Assembly: GCF_000516985.1 (NCBI RefSeq)
Contig: NW_006917099.1
Span: 2,310,685 to 2,374,684, forward strand
Source of the DNA: Pestalotiopsis fici W106-1
Taxonomy: Eukaryota; Ascomycota; Sordariomycetes; Amphisphaeriales; Sporocadaceae
Direction: 5' to 3'
DNA length: 64,000 bases
Below the pieces are notes generated by a model, which saw nothing but the letters and a program-made list of their open reading frames with translations, had not been told where the DNA came from and made no database searches. A program made the translations under genes and the position numbers. Position 1 is the stretch's first letter. The number at the start of each line of letters is the position of its first letter. Shown here piece after piece: positions 1 through 12,291 of the stretch.

Positions 1-42
1 TCGATTGGCCAGGCTGACATAACAACCAACCCCCTGCAGCTA

Positions 43-161
43 ATGAGGTGCTCCTCATTACATATTGTAGTAGTTGGTGCTGGCTTAGGTGATCTTCAGA
101 TCCACCCTCTTGTATGGATTTTTCTCTCTTCTAGTCTCTTTGTCTGCGGCATTACCCTGAG
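43..161 (+). pseudogene. Decayed 5' end of a FAD-dependent monooxygenase
   Basis: A short reading frame from ATG at 43 encodes MRCSSLHIVVVGAGL, the N-terminal beta-strand plus GxGxxG dinucleotide-binding turn typical of salicylate hydroxylase-like FAD monooxygenases. A plausible 46-nt intron (GT at 89, AG at 134) would join it to a second piece reading VSLSAALP, which resembles the usual GGLSAAIAL continuation. That piece then meets a TGA at 159-161. Nothing recognisable follows. I infer the remnant of a degraded gene at the window edge. It could also be chance similarity, because only about 20 residues support it. Confidence 0.3.
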
Positions 162-1987
162 TTCTATACTTGTCAACGGTTAATATAATTGCTACTGACC
201 TAGTGTAGCGTAGTGCCACTGCCAGCAGACGCTAAATAAGCAGCAGTATTATGTTCTTAGGCTAGTAGTAGCATCATTATAACCTTGTATATTATTATGA
301 TATCGTCCAAATCACGAGCTAATCTGTTTGTCGGATTTCAACATGCACAAGTAAATAAATCTGCACGGGCGGTCAATTTTACACGTGTCGCAATATGCCG
401 CGTATTGTCCAAAGACATATCCGCAAGACGCTCGCCCCTAATACTGTACTCCGCCAGAGTGCAAAAAATACTTAATCATGGGGGACCCGAGTGGATACAG
501 TTCTCCATCCGGGAGCTGCGCCTACGGGAGGCGGGAGAGATGCCGGTACGGAATAGAGCTAAACCACTGGGCAAAACTAGTAGGGGTGTCGGAGGCAGGG
601 CTGGATTGGCCGCTGCCGGCAGGATTTCAAAGAGCATAATAGTATTCGGGGCCCTGCAACACGGGGTTTAGGTCCGAACAGTGCAATGATCGGCACGTTT
701 GAGTGGAGGCGAGTATTTTAGACGAGATACTCGCAAGTTTGTGAGCCCTAGAACAAGCTCACGACAAGACAAGCTGTCGCTGCGAGAGAGGTTTCACCAC
801 GACAAGCGAGTGAACAAAGTTACCAGCCAAGCAAGTCCCTTAGGTAGCACCGCGACTTTGGATGATCTGATGAGTTGAGGGCGATATGGTTATACGTTAT
901 TCCTCGAGTCTAGAACAATCATGAGAAGTTTTCTGACAAGAGCCGAAAGGATTCGCATTGCCGCCGCACCCTGATTGATACGTGGCATACCATCTCCCTT
1001 GCTTGGAGATTTCTGCAACTCATAACCTCCTCTTTTATTTCCGACGCATCGGAATTGCGTGCCGCAAAATAGAAGTTCTAGAAAAGAATAGAGAAAGATG
1101 GTGGAATATTGGCGTTCATTACTGAAAAGGGAAGACGAATACATTCAAATCCCGAGATTATACAATGGAGTAACAGTCAATGAATCCATTTGCCTGGGTC
1201 ATAACTAGCAGGCATTCTAATCCCCCTTTAAAGAGACTCTCCATCTGCTCAATATCTGTCAAGGAATCCTATTGCACCCAAGTCTGATGCTGTAGAGTAT
1301 TGTGTATGCCATTGCCCAACTCGCAAACCAGGGGTCATTGAAACCAGCCAGCCAAAGCCAGGGTAACCTCTCTCGTGTGGAGGAAACATTCTTGGCGGGG
1401 GTTTACGGCGGTGGCTTTCAAGGCTGACAAGGGTTTTCGGTTTCATCGATCGCCAGGTTACTCATGCTTGCCGGGTGCATCATAATCATATGCCGGCAGC
1501 AAAGTTTTTGGAGCGGTTATCAAAGGTCTCATAAGGGGCGCGCGACAGAAGCCAAGGAGTCAATATTCAAGGCCTAGCAACGCCCATGGAGCTGTTTAGT
1601 GAAAAAATGACTTGGAGTCAACGTATGAGGACCAAATCAAGACCCCCATTTCCAACGGTTTCCCCAGTCAAGTCCCACCCTTTTCTCCGCTCTCCGCCAT
1701 ATGAATGGGTGCGCTTCAAGACATGATCTCTATAATTGGTTGAAGCCCATATCCATCAGCACCCTCGTCTCCACAGTCTGATCAGACCAATGTCAGGGAC
1801 CAGATATGCTCTTTGGTCCTGGGCTCTGGGCAATAGTCAGCGAGACACTGCAGCTCGACTTGCCGATGGCCTTATATAGATTCGATAATCCCCAAGTCGT
1901 GTGAAGAAGAGTATTCCGCAATTTTCCAAGCAACTCAATCATCAACTCTCTCTACTTACCCTTGTTATTTCTTAAATCACCATAAAG
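162..1987. other. Gene-free stretch
   Basis: I see no credible coding exon here. The open frames at 285-671, 890-1144 and 1249-1446 have no family resemblance and no splice continuation. The last 150 bp carry promoter-like sequence for the next gene: a TATATA at 1873-1878 and a CT/CA-rich leader. Confidence 0.6.
1873..1878 (+). promoter_or_regulatory. TATA-like box of the PhyH-family gene
   Basis: TATATA lies 115 bp upstream of the ATG at 1988 and is followed by a pyrimidine- and CAA-rich leader, as is common for fungal promoters. Placement is by sequence only. Confidence 0.4.
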
Positions 1988-3329
1988 ATGGCCGGCGTTG
2001 CCCCAGGAAAGACCTATACTCCCGGCTTGGACTTTTCCAATCAGTCTTACAGCAATCTCTCACAAAAGTTTGAGACTGATGTCAAGACAGCTCACGACAT
2101 CATTAGAGAAAAGCTCCCGCTTCTCGGCGAGCTCAAGGCCTTGCTCCAAATCACATTTGGCGACAAGCCACCGTTTTGGATCGACGCTCGTTCTGGAACC
2201 GCCACCATTCTCGAGTCTTGCAGCGACGAGCCCGACACGAAATTAACCATCAAGCCCGAGTACATTTCGCAGTTTTATGAGAACAAGCTCGAGCCTAGAT
2301 ATGGTCTCTTCAAGGATGCCTTTTTCAACGAGGCTTCCATGCCCCAGGGAAAGGTTCCCGTGGCCATCAAGTTTGCCGACTTGCTGACTCCGGTCCCGCC
2401 CGTTGCTCCCAAGCACGCCGACCAGTTCCCTCGTCTGCCCGAGGCTACTGAAGACATTGAGCAGGTCAAGCGGGATATCAAGGAGTTTGGTTACGGTATT
2501 GTAAGTGTTTGACGTGGACTGCGTAAATGGCACTACCAAGACTTACACATGTAAACAGGTCAAGAATGTTTTGTCGCCAGAGCAAGTCGCCATCATGAAA
2601 AAGGCCGTACAAGAACAGGCCGCTGGCGAGCGCGAGGCCGGCATTGCCCAGGTGGACGGCGGCGCCACGGGCCCCAACCAGCGCATCTGGACGCTCATCA
2701 ACAAGGGCGACGACTTTCTGGACCTGCTCAACCACCCGCTAATTGACGAGATGGTGCCCTGGTGCCTGGGCGAGCACGCCGTCATCACGACCTACACGGC
2801 CAACATTGCCCGCCCCGGCAACGTGCCCATGCAGCTGCACACGGACCAGGTGGCCGTCCAGCCTCCCATCCGCGACCTCGCCTTTGGCATGAACATGATG
2901 TTTTACCTCGAGGACATTACCGAGGCCAATGGCGGCACCCGCGTGTACCCGGGCTCGCACATTGGACCCATTGCGCCGCCCGACATTTTCACCGTCGAGG
3001 GCACCGTAGCCGCCGCGGCGCCGGCGGGATCCTGTCTCGTCTTTGAGTCGCGACTATGGCACGCCACTGGTCCCAATGTCGAAAAGTCGGGCGAGCGACC
3101 CGTGATTCTGCTCTTTTTCATGCGCTCCTTTATCCGCCAGCAAGAGAACAACTTCTTGTCTCTGCGCAAGGATGTCTGGCCCAAGTTGTCGGACCGCCAC
3201 AAGCGCATGCTCGGCTTCTACACCACTGGCGCCCTCGGCGGCGTTGATGGCGAGGTCAGAGAGGGACTCTTTGTCGAATGGAAGGAGGGTGTTGGTAAGA
3301 TGCGTGCCCCTCACAAGCCTCTGGCCTAA
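1988..3329 (+). CDS. Phytanoyl-CoA dioxygenase (PhyH)-family protein
   Basis: Two exons (1988-2500 and 2559-3329), joined in phase 0 across a 58-nt intron with a GTAAGT donor, give 427 residues. The C-terminal half has the PhyH-type Fe(II)/2-oxoglutarate facial triad: the HTD motif at about residues 265-267 and a second histidine in LWHATGPN near residue 339. An arginine near 351 could bind 2-oxoglutarate. GGTRVYPGSH is the usual family segment between the two. There is no signal peptide, so a cytosolic or peroxisomal location is likely. The N-terminal 170 residues are not recognised. The family hydroxylates acyl-CoAs or secondary metabolites; the substrate here cannot be told. A GMC oxidoreductase follows 1.1 kb downstream on the same strand, which hints at a small oxidative pathway but does not prove one. 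Confidence 0.85.
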
Positions 3330-4413
3330 ATTTCTCGTCGGCTTGGAGACGACTTTGTATATAGAACCATGACCATAGCCCCAAATAGAAGAACCTAATG
3401 AGCAAATATTGCAATATTCTCTGCAGTGAGTCGTAAATTCATTGATTGGACAAGTTATTTGCGGCTATTTTCTTTTCTAGTATAAAACGATCAAGTTCAA
3501 TCGAATAGCAGCAATACCTACCATTTACTTGATCCGATGTCTCCATGATCAATTAGAGTTGTGAGATTACCTAGGGAACGGCGGTGGCGTTGCGGGACTA
3601 CCGACCGTCCTTGGCCTAGCTGAGATCAATTATCTTCTTGTGGGGGAACGTGACTAAGGTTAGAGTGTCTAACAATAGCCAGAGGATATTTATGATCTGA
3701 TAATGCCCCATGGTTAGTGCAATTGAACCTGGTATACTCTGTAAAATGGGTACTGCATGTATCTGGTATTCCCAAACCTTATTTCATAACAAAAGTACGG
3801 CAAGGAAGATGAATTGTCTATTTTCATCATACTAGCAGACAGGAGTGCGTCGCCTAATGTTTGTGTATTTTATTATTATTAATTTTTTTTTCAACTTTTT
3901 ATTTTCCATTTCCGATTGACACAAGATGGTATTGTAACAGTTACTCTATACTGGGAATCAAGGTTTGAACCTGAACTAGGCGTACTCTCCACCTTGGGTA
4001 CATATCCAAGCACCATATGACCACTTGCTTCGACGAATGGCCTGACTAGACATGAAGTTATAAACATCAACTGTATTGTCCTGGAGTATCTCATCAATTA
4101 TCGCGATTTTTACGCACGACCTGAGCCACCGACGTTGTAAAATGCTCAACCAGGGGGTGGTGGACCCTTTACCCTTTTCGATAGGCGACTAACACAAAGT
4201 ATTCTGCAAGCATAACGCATACTAAAAGTCCCCGCTTACCATCTCCAATTTGTCACGCAAACGAGTACAATGTAGCAATTGCCAACAACTACGCGAGGAT
4301 CTGCCGAGGTCGCTCATATCATCATCTTGGCTTGTTAGAAAGATATCCTCGTCAGCCGTCGCGCAAGATTCCACGTACCATCTTGCTGTTCCGACACAAG
4401 TACGGGCGACAAT
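3330..4413. other. Intergenic, AT-rich
   Basis: This holds the 3' region of the PhyH gene and the upstream region of the GMC gene. It has homopolymer T and ATT runs around 3870-3905. No gene is seen. Confidence 0.6.
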
Positions 4414-6677
4414 ATGTGGCCATTCTCATCCTATCCGGAAGCTACAGCGTCCGAGGTTGATGGAAAAACCTACGACTACGTTATTGTTGGAGGTGGGTTC
4501 CCTGGCAATTCAACATTTAGACATGTCAATCCTCCTGCGCTGACATGAAACATTGTCACAGGTGGCACTGCGGGATGTTGTCTTGCTGCACGACTATCCG
4601 AGGACCCGAGTGTCTCTGTGCTCGTGCTCGAGAAGGGGCACGTCAAGGATAACCTCGTGTCACGGATACCATTGTTGAGCCAGAGCTTTTGGATGGGTGC
4701 TCCGCTACAGGTACAGGAGAGTCGATTTACTGAGCCCATACCCAATGCCAATGGGAGGATCAACCGAATGTGGACAGCCGAAGGTCTCGGCGGTGCGTCC
4801 CGTATCAACGCCATGCTGCTTACGCGCGGAGCGCCTGGTGGCTACAACGAATGGGCCGACAAGTATGGGCTCAAAGATTGGAGTTGGGAACACGTCGAAC
4901 CATATTTTGAAAAGATTGAGAATGCAAAGGCGCATGCAAACTCGGATTGGAGAGGCCATGCTGGTATGGATAGTCAGGATCCAATGGCATTTGTATGATG
5001 CTGATCATGTCTTTGCAGGCCCACTCAACGTAAAGCAGTCACTTCCGTCCTTCAAGTGGTTCGATTAGTAGGTTTCATTTGCCTACAGTGTAAACAGCAT
5101 ATCACGCTAATGGTCTTTTCGATAGCATTGGGACAGCGGCCGAGGCACTCGGACTTCCCATTGAGAATGATTACAATGACCCTTCAGCCCCAGCAATGGG
5201 CTTATTCCGCCTAGACATGACAATAGACGACCAGGGCAAGAGAGTTTCGGCATATAGCGCCTTTCTCAACAAGCAAACGGCCACTCAAAGGCAGAACCAC
5301 CTAACAGTATGCACCGGAGTTGTGGCCTCTCATTTGGACATTGATCAAACCGGCACGGTTCGTCGGGTATACTTTTGCCCAGTCGAAACGAAAAGAAATC
5401 AGCCAAGAGACAAGACTGAAAGCATGCCATACGTAAATGTTAGGCGCGAAGTCATCATCTGCTCTGGCGCCGTGTGTTCTCCCCTTGTACTCATGCGCAG
5501 TGGCATAGGGCCCCAAGATCAATTAGAGGCACAGGGCATTCCGATCACAAAGGAACTCCCTGTCGGAACAAGATTGCAGGATCATTGGAGTTTTGCCATC
5601 ATGCTGGAGCTTCCAAAGTACGAGACTCTGAGCGGCTTACTCGAGTCAATTTATGGATTGTGGCATATGATTCTCTGGATCGTTTTAGGAGTCGGCTTAT
5701 TTTCGAGAAGCTCAACACCGCTGTCCATATTTGTCCGCACCACCGCTATTGACGATCAAACCATGACCATTAACTCGGATCCTGAGAACATGGATATGCT
5801 GCAAGCAAGAAACATACCAGATACAGAGATCATGATACAAGCGGTCAACAGCTTTGAGAGGGCAATAGAGGGCCGCTCGCTCATGAGCTTCTTTCCGACA
5901 ATGGTGCAGCCGTACTCGACTGGAAGGCTTGAACTTGTGAGCAAGGATCCACTTGCGAACCCGAGGATTATTCACCCAATGCTTCGAGATTCAAGAGACT
6001 TGGTAGGTTACTCTATGCTCTGTTCACTCTTCTCCGACAGAGTGCACTCTTACCCATAGCAGTCGCGTCCTGAGCCCGTACGCACGAGTTTCGGGCTACC
6101 ATTGACATATCCTCTGCGTTCGAGATTGTTGATAGCTAACTTGGATTATTAACAGCAACCCATTCGTCGAGCTGTACGCTTCACAATGCGACTGGCAGAA
6201 GAGTTTGGTGAAAAGTCGGGCTACCCGTATCCCGCACCGCTGGCTTTTGCACCGGGAGTGAACATGAACGTTCTGAGTGACTGGGAAATGAACGTCCCAA
6301 ACACTTTACCAAAAGAATACGCCTTGGGACGCGGGCAAGCCATTGCCTCTATAAAGAGTCCCGCACCCAAGTCGCCACCTCCCAAAACTCCACCAAGGAC
6401 GTGGAGGACAGTCACGGACGACGAGATTGATGACTATGTCCGACGCGTCGGCATGAGTAGTCTGCACGTGGCCTCGACGTGCCCCATGTCCAATGATGAC
6501 AAGACTGGCGTCGTTGACCAGAAACTACGCGTCCACGGAATCAAGAACCTGCGTGTCGCTGATGCCAGCGTGTTCCCTAGAGTCCCGAGCGCGCACACCA
6601 TGGCGCCGACAATCATGGTGGCGGAGAGATGTGCCGACTTTATCAAGGACTGGTGGAAGGACAGCAACGTGGAATGA
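4414..6677 (+). CDS. GMC-family FAD oxidoreductase
   Basis: Five exons (4414-4492, 4562-4963, 5019-5067, 5126-6002, 6156-6677) keep frame throughout and give 642 residues, the usual GMC length. The N-terminus carries the ADP-binding fold YDYVIVGGGTAG (glycines 26-31), and the GMC signature region GLGGASRINAMLLTRG follows. The C-terminal domain has both family active-site positions: His about 573 in LHVASTCPM and His about 616 in SAHTMAPTIM. These enzymes oxidise alcohols, sugars or aryl alcohols, passing hydride to FAD. No secretion signal is evident, which argues against an extracellular aryl-alcohol oxidase and for an intracellular role such as secondary metabolism. A proline-rich insert (about residues 538-549) is unusual. 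The fourth intron (153 nt) is long, so a tiny missed exon there is possible. Confidence 0.88.
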
Positions 6678-7471
6678 TTGCACCATGTATACCATTCTAA
6701 TATTAATCGTTCAAGACTTGTATAATTAATTCAATGAACAATCATACGTTTGATGCGAAACTTGGATGCCCTGTCATGAACTTGCTAGGAGCAGCTGAAC
6801 CAAAATTACTCTGAAGGAAAACTGCACCGAGTATCAACAAGCATGAGTCAATAATAAATGTCACCGATGGGATGCTGTCGCACATGGGCTGTCAGAACAA
6901 AAATTTCACGACCGAGAACACAACATGGTGTCAGACACAGTCTAGATAGAATACCCTGAAACCAGACTTTTAGCTCCAGTCTTGAAAGCTAGACCCATCT
7001 TACCAGACTCGCCTGTACCTTTTGCGCAACATTATTCCCGAGACACGATTTTCAGCTCAATTTTTGACATGAGAGTATGTCCCAGAAACATGAAAGAGTT
7101 TATGCACCGACTGTATATACTATGATTTGTACGGGGGAAAAAAAAGTTCACGACTGTCTCAGTCTAGGAGTGCGGCTCGAGGAATTGAATGATGAAAAGT
7201 TCCAGCGCCCAATTGAGAATATAGCGGATCACAGCTTCAGGTAAGCCAGTTGTGAATTCTGTCAAAGTGAAATCAATTACTTTTTACAAGCTATTATTAT
7301 ACTGATTTGACACGAGCGGCTTCATGGCTCAAACTCTCTTGAATGGCCAGATTTAAAAATTATTTCTGCCATGCCACAACCAACTAATTACCACGAGCAC
7401 TTAGACCAAAAACACGCCCTCGGAAAAACAAAGCAACCACTATGGTGCTCAAAGCAAAATCATCCTCAAGC
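6678..7471. other. Convergent intergenic region
   Basis: This lies between the ends of the GMC gene and the thaumatin-like gene, which point toward each other. It is AT-rich and no coding exon or structured RNA is seen. Confidence 0.6.
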
Positions 7472-8165
7472 TTAAGCGCAGAGGGTGGCCTCGAGGTTGA
7501 CGGGCTGGGGGCAGCCGTAGACCTTCTTGGAGGCGGGCGTGCTGTAGCAAGCGGCATCGCCGGCGGCGCAGTCAAAGATCTGGCATCCGTCGCCGGGGGT
7601 CAGGGTGTTGTGAGCATCGGCAAAGGGGTTGCCCCATTCACTAATGAGAGGGAAAAGTGTTAGTAAATAAATGACGGAAATTTTTGGAAAGTTATGTCTC
7701 AATGAGTTGATTAAACGTACGTGCTGAGCTCGTCTGTAGAAGAATATGTTAGCCTTGTCACAATTGATGGAGTTTTTGCAGAGTATAGAACTTACAGTAT
7801 GCATAGTCTGGGCCAGTGGAGAAGGAGTAGCCAAAGAAGAGCGGACCGTCAAGAGTCTTAGTCTTGGCGATCTTTACAGTCTGCGCGGGAAAGTTGATTA
7901 GCCTTTTTTTTTTCTTTCTCTTCTCCAATTATACAATTTCAAGTCACCCGCAATAGACTAGGTTACTTACCGATCCGGCAGTCTTAAAGTCCTCGGAAAA
8001 GGATTGACCAGGAGTCACAGTGGTCAGAGGGCCGGTTGCGCTGCCGTCAAAGGGATAAGACTGGACGTAAATGTTGGTCTGGCAGTTGTTCTTGACAACG
8101 GCCTGCTGGGCAAAAGCGCCAGTGGCGGCGAGGGCAGCGCCAATGATGGTAGCGAAAGACTTCAT
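7472..8165 (-). CDS. Small secreted thaumatin/Bys1-like protein
   Basis: Four exons on the minus strand (7971-8165, 7796-7880, 7721-7733, 7472-7640) give 153 residues; the third exon is only 13 nt. The start at 8165 opens with a clear signal peptide, MKSFATIIGAALAATGAFA, with likely cleavage before QQAVVKNNC. The mature protein begins with a conserved VKNNC..NIYVQS strand, has LTPGQSFSEDF-type loops and ends with regularly spaced cysteines (GDGCQIFDCAAGDAACYS). This matches the fungal family related to Blastomyces yeast-phase protein Bys1 and antigenic thaumatin-like proteins, small disulfide-rich extracellular proteins of unclear role. An in-frame ATG 30 nt upstream would spoil the signal peptide, so I prefer 8165. 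A CATATA-type element lies about 110 bp upstream. Confidence 0.8.
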
Positions 8166-9356
8166 TTTGATTGTAAAAGGTAAAGAGAGATGCAAATGAT
8201 TAATTGTATTGGAGCGGATTGTAGTAGAGATGTCAGTCTGAGTTGAATGAACAAAGGCGACGCAACGGCCGTATATGTACTCTGAACAACCGAGGACGTG
8301 ACATGTTGGCTAGAGGTAACGTAGTCAGTCCATCAACATGCGCTCGGTTGGGGCGCAAGTCCCTTCGTAGCATCGAGTGACACCTCAGAGCATCATGGCA
8401 TCGCAATGTTGCCAGATCCGGTCACCTCGCCAGGCGGAAAAAAAAGGAGTTGCACGTCCGGCTCAGCAAAACGTCCTGCCTATGCTATGCCCTGTCAGCT
8501 GACCTGGGGCAATACGAGGCTTCATTCTTCGTATCACTTGGACACGAGGGCGGGGTTGGACAGTCTTGGGCAGGGGTCGCCGGGCTTGGATCCAATCACG
8601 GACTCACTTGGCACGTAAGTCTCCGCAAAAAGAGAGATCTGGAGATCTATTCCGTAGTAATAGTATCTCGGTACTGCTGCCGAAGCAACCGTTTATTCGG
8701 CGGTGAATACACAGTCCAGTGGGCTCTAGCCGGGCTTCTAGAACTTCCCGCAACACTTGCACGTCTGTACTAATTATGGGGTTTTCTACTTGATGAAGAG
8801 AACTAGTTGATCCACTGTTGTTGAGTTGTCAAGAAAAGCCAACGGCTACTAATGCAACTTTAATGTGCAACACTATTTCAGCTCACCGGCAATCAGGGCT
8901 GATGCTACCACCCAGCTAGACTCGGGAGGTTTCTCATTGGCGCTTTTGTTTTGGCTGAGATCAAAGTCGCCGGAAATACCCCTATAGTCAACAACACATT
9001 AGACTGATCTCACGATACCTAAGTCATGATCCTGTGCCTTTGCAAATTGCCAGGATTCTTATTCCGCATGTCGAAAAAAAAAACACTCCACTTCAATCTT
9101 ATTTCTGGAGAATGTAGATACGAGGTTTGAATGACATCGTATCTAACAAGTTTGCCTGCCAAGTTTGCTTGTCGCATTGTTTGGATAGTTTGCTCCCACA
9201 GTTTGCTAACATGATCCCGTAATAGATTCGTCAGACGTGACGCTGGGATTCGTGCACTCGCAATGGCACAACGTTGGAAGGTTGAATGAGTGTCGTCAGG
9301 CCCCATGCAAGCAAAACAAAAGTCCCATCAGCACATTCGCGATGTGAAATTCCACC
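8166..9356. other. Intergenic region upstream of the Bys1-like gene
   Basis: The first 250 bp are the promoter of the secreted-protein gene. The remainder has no supported exon. Open frames at 8406-8773 and 9019-9306 show no family features. Confidence 0.55.
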
Positions 9357-11565
9357 TCAGTATTGCATTGCACAAGCATCAGTGGTCGTCTTATCAGAAC
9401 AAGACTCACCAACGGTGCCAGACATCTGGATAATTTCCGATTCTTGATCCTCGACCCACGCCCCCGGAACTCGTTGATCAGAAGATCCTACGGAAGACTC
9501 GATCAAGTTCCAGAAATCCCCAGCGTACACATCTGTGTGCTCCGACCACCATAGTTTCCAGTCATTGACCTCTTGGCCATGTTGGAAGCCGATTAGGACA
9601 AGATCACGACGCAGGTAATCACACCAACTGACTTCTTCACCACTGTACATTTGAAATCCTCTTTCGTAGCTTTCCAAGTTGAAAAGCTCTCTTTCTCGCT
9701 CCCCGTACTCTTGCAAATTGACGCCCGCGTCCTTGAGCACCTGGAGCCATGCCTTTATCCCAGTCTCCATATGTTGAAGGCGCTTCGAGAGAGACACATT
9801 GCGGCTGCGGTTTTGAGCCTTGGGTGTCGGCCACGGGATGAGTGAAATGAACAATGACGCAAACAGAGGGGTTCTAAACTTGTCCCCTGCAGCGACGGGG
9901 GCAAGTTCATGGTAATTGTCAACAAGTGGAAGCACCTCGGAAGCAACCAAAGCCCACTTTTTCGAGGTTTCTTGGCCATGCAAGGCGGCGCTGCCCACAC
10001 CTAATGCGAGAGCATGAAGTAAAGTGTCGTCCCAGTAGCCTAGATGCAGTCGCCCAGTGTACATGTCTCGTGCTCGTAGGATGCCATGAGGCGATAGTGC
10101 ATGACGAAAGAAAGTAGGTGCCATGGCATTGGCTGATATAGCGAGAAACCAAGCAAATTGAATGCGGTGATTACGAAAGGAATCACTGTAGAAGTGATCA
10201 TCTGACCAAATTTGTCGTCTAATCGAATCGAACGCGAGCAAATTGCCATCAAAGTTGCCAAGCAATTGGAAACGGACATGAACTCCAAAATTGTCCCTCT
10301 TCACGAGAGTCTGTAGCTCGTGTAGCCGTTCCTCGTCCAGGACGCGTCGCTGCCAGTTGATACCAAAAGGCGGTCTTTCCAAAGTATCATGTAATAGACT
10401 CAGAAGATGATTAGAAATTCTCCATGCGCCAAACAACAATGCAAGCTAGACTGATGTCAGTTTCAGGTCTCATTCCATGCCAGTAGCAAGAGTACTCACT
10501 TGGCTGAGTGTGCACTCATCCCCATTTGTGTTTAAGAACCGATCCCGTGGACCAATCTGCCTGCGCTCAAATGCTTGATGCATGGCGTATTTGTCATCTG
10601 ACAGAAGCATCTCCATGGTCTTGCGGGTTTGGAGCTCATGGATTACGTGGATTCTGTGCACGGCTAGCGATGCCTGCCAGCCGGTGTAGCTCTTTTCAAT
10701 CAGGATTGTTACCATTCGAGATGCCAGCCATGATGGCATCTGGAATTTCAATCCCAGCCCGGTGCTTTTGGAGACTAAAGCCGAGACCTGTACTTTACCC
10801 TCGCCCTCATCTGGCAATAGCGTCTCGACCGTGAGTTATCCAGTAAGAGTGGGAACACCAATCTGCAAGGCGTATGTCGTGGGTCTGTCATTAAACATGG
10901 ATTTCGAAACGGTCCTGTGAGTGTTTGGTCCGACCCTCATGCGCATCCTCCGCAATCCAACAACACCTTTTTCTTCGTCCTTGGACGAGAGTGGTGAACA
11001 ACCAGATCTGGTTGTAAGCTCGCATTCTTGCAAGATACGAGACGCTATGATATCAGGTTGAATCCTTTGCCAGGCACTGCTGCTATTAATATTATATCCT
11101 TGCGGTTTACAGGGTAAGCACAAACATGATATAGAGCTGTTGTGTCAAGGTGAGGCATTGCACAGCCGTGTATAGGCGATGCTCAAGCTTTGCCAACGAG
11201 CCTTTTTTGAAGATCAGCCTGGCGGCTACCACTTTGCGGCGGAATCCTTGCTTGGTCTCCAATTGTGTAGACAAGTCACTAATGGCACAAGATAGTTGTT
11301 CTGCAGCGTTTTGACATTAAATCGTAGCGGCACGCAAGGAGCCGCAAAGCGTGACGGAAATGTCCGCCTCCGGAACATTGTCGAGATGGAGATCGCAAAG
11401 AGCCGTGGCGAGAATGTCAACTTGCCCAAGTAGAAACTTGAGATTCTCGGGAGCATCGCGGATTTCTCCCAAAAGACGTCTAAGCTTCATGCCAATTGAC
11501 AGAATTTCCCCCGCAGCCCGAGCTATACTGAGCCCAGACGCTACAGCGCCAATGATCTCTGCCAT
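9357..11565 (-). pseudogene. SesA/HeLo-like N-domain protein, copy A (broken paralogue)
   Basis: From ATG at 11565 this reads MAEIIGAVASGLSIARAAGE, the start of the fungal SesA/HeLo-like N-terminal domain found in NLR-like incompatibility proteins. It aligns along its length with the intact gene at 12292-14401, including intron positions. After LRAATI the frame hits TAA at 11317-11319, exactly where copy B reads Gln in LQCQNA. The frame beyond that stop continues to align for about 60 residues (CQNAAEQLS to AVQCLTLTQQLY). A second TAA at 10836-10838 interrupts the linker, although a 47-nt intron could remove it. The last exons (10502-about 10835 and 9357-10445) stay open to ACAMQY. The first stop needs two transitions from CAG, compatible with RIP. 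Unless an unseen splice avoids it, copy A cannot make the full protein. Confidence 0.75.
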
Positions 11566-12291
11566 GGTCAGTTAACAAAGTCAATTCGGGATCTCAACGT
11601 TGGCCTTCTGGGGGACTTGGATGAGAGGTATGCCTTTTATTTTTGTCAGGTTATTTGGGGGCAAGCGGTCTTTCCACGGTGTGACTGCCAGGACTGCAGC
11701 TACTATGCATGCCTCTCAAAATGCCCCCGAATGTTACCCGCGAAACCATTTGATGACAGAGCACAACCGGGGGCCGAATGACACCCTACAGACGATAATA
11801 AAAGAACTTTGTAGGACAAAGGGGTTCGTCAATTACTTGGCCAAGTACACAAATTGCCAATCATATTAACATTATTGCAGAATCCTTGACGGGATTGTAG
11901 CTTTGAGAAATAAGCCGAGGGGGCCAAATGTTACTTGATAATGTTCTAGAGGTGGCAGCGAGCCTTATTGGCGAGCTACGAAATATATCTGAACAGTCAT
12001 TACCCGGTATACCGGCCCACCTGGAGTAAACGTGTGTAATTGGGGAAACCCATTCCAAGGAAATGGGCTCCGTCTTGCATGATACAAATGTCTATTCAGT
12101 TCTATCACATCTGGTAAACTTCAGCTCAACTCAACGCAATACTCGGTTGCCTTGACGTTGTGCTCGTTCCCAAGTCCCTTCGATACCCTTCTAGAATCGT
12201 GTCTCCCTATTGCTAAATCTATTCAAATTACTGCTTGTTCTCGATATATACAACCACCCAAAGAAGGTCCAAGTAAGAACAGCTGGCTTGG
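11566..12291. other. Spacer between the tandem SesA/HeLo-like copies
   Basis: This 726-bp spacer is the promoter region of copy A and the 3' region of copy B. No exon or repeat is recognised in it. Confidence 0.5.

Noticed and set aside
2505..2558. N-terminal extension MFDVDCVNGTTKTYTCKQ of the second PhyH exon frame
   Set aside because: It lies inside the intron (GTAAGT at 2501 to ACAG at 2558); splicing restores a continuous protein.
3940..4060. B-box-like GGTTCAAACC on the minus strand
   Set aside because: No A-box at the right distance and no cloverleaf pairing.
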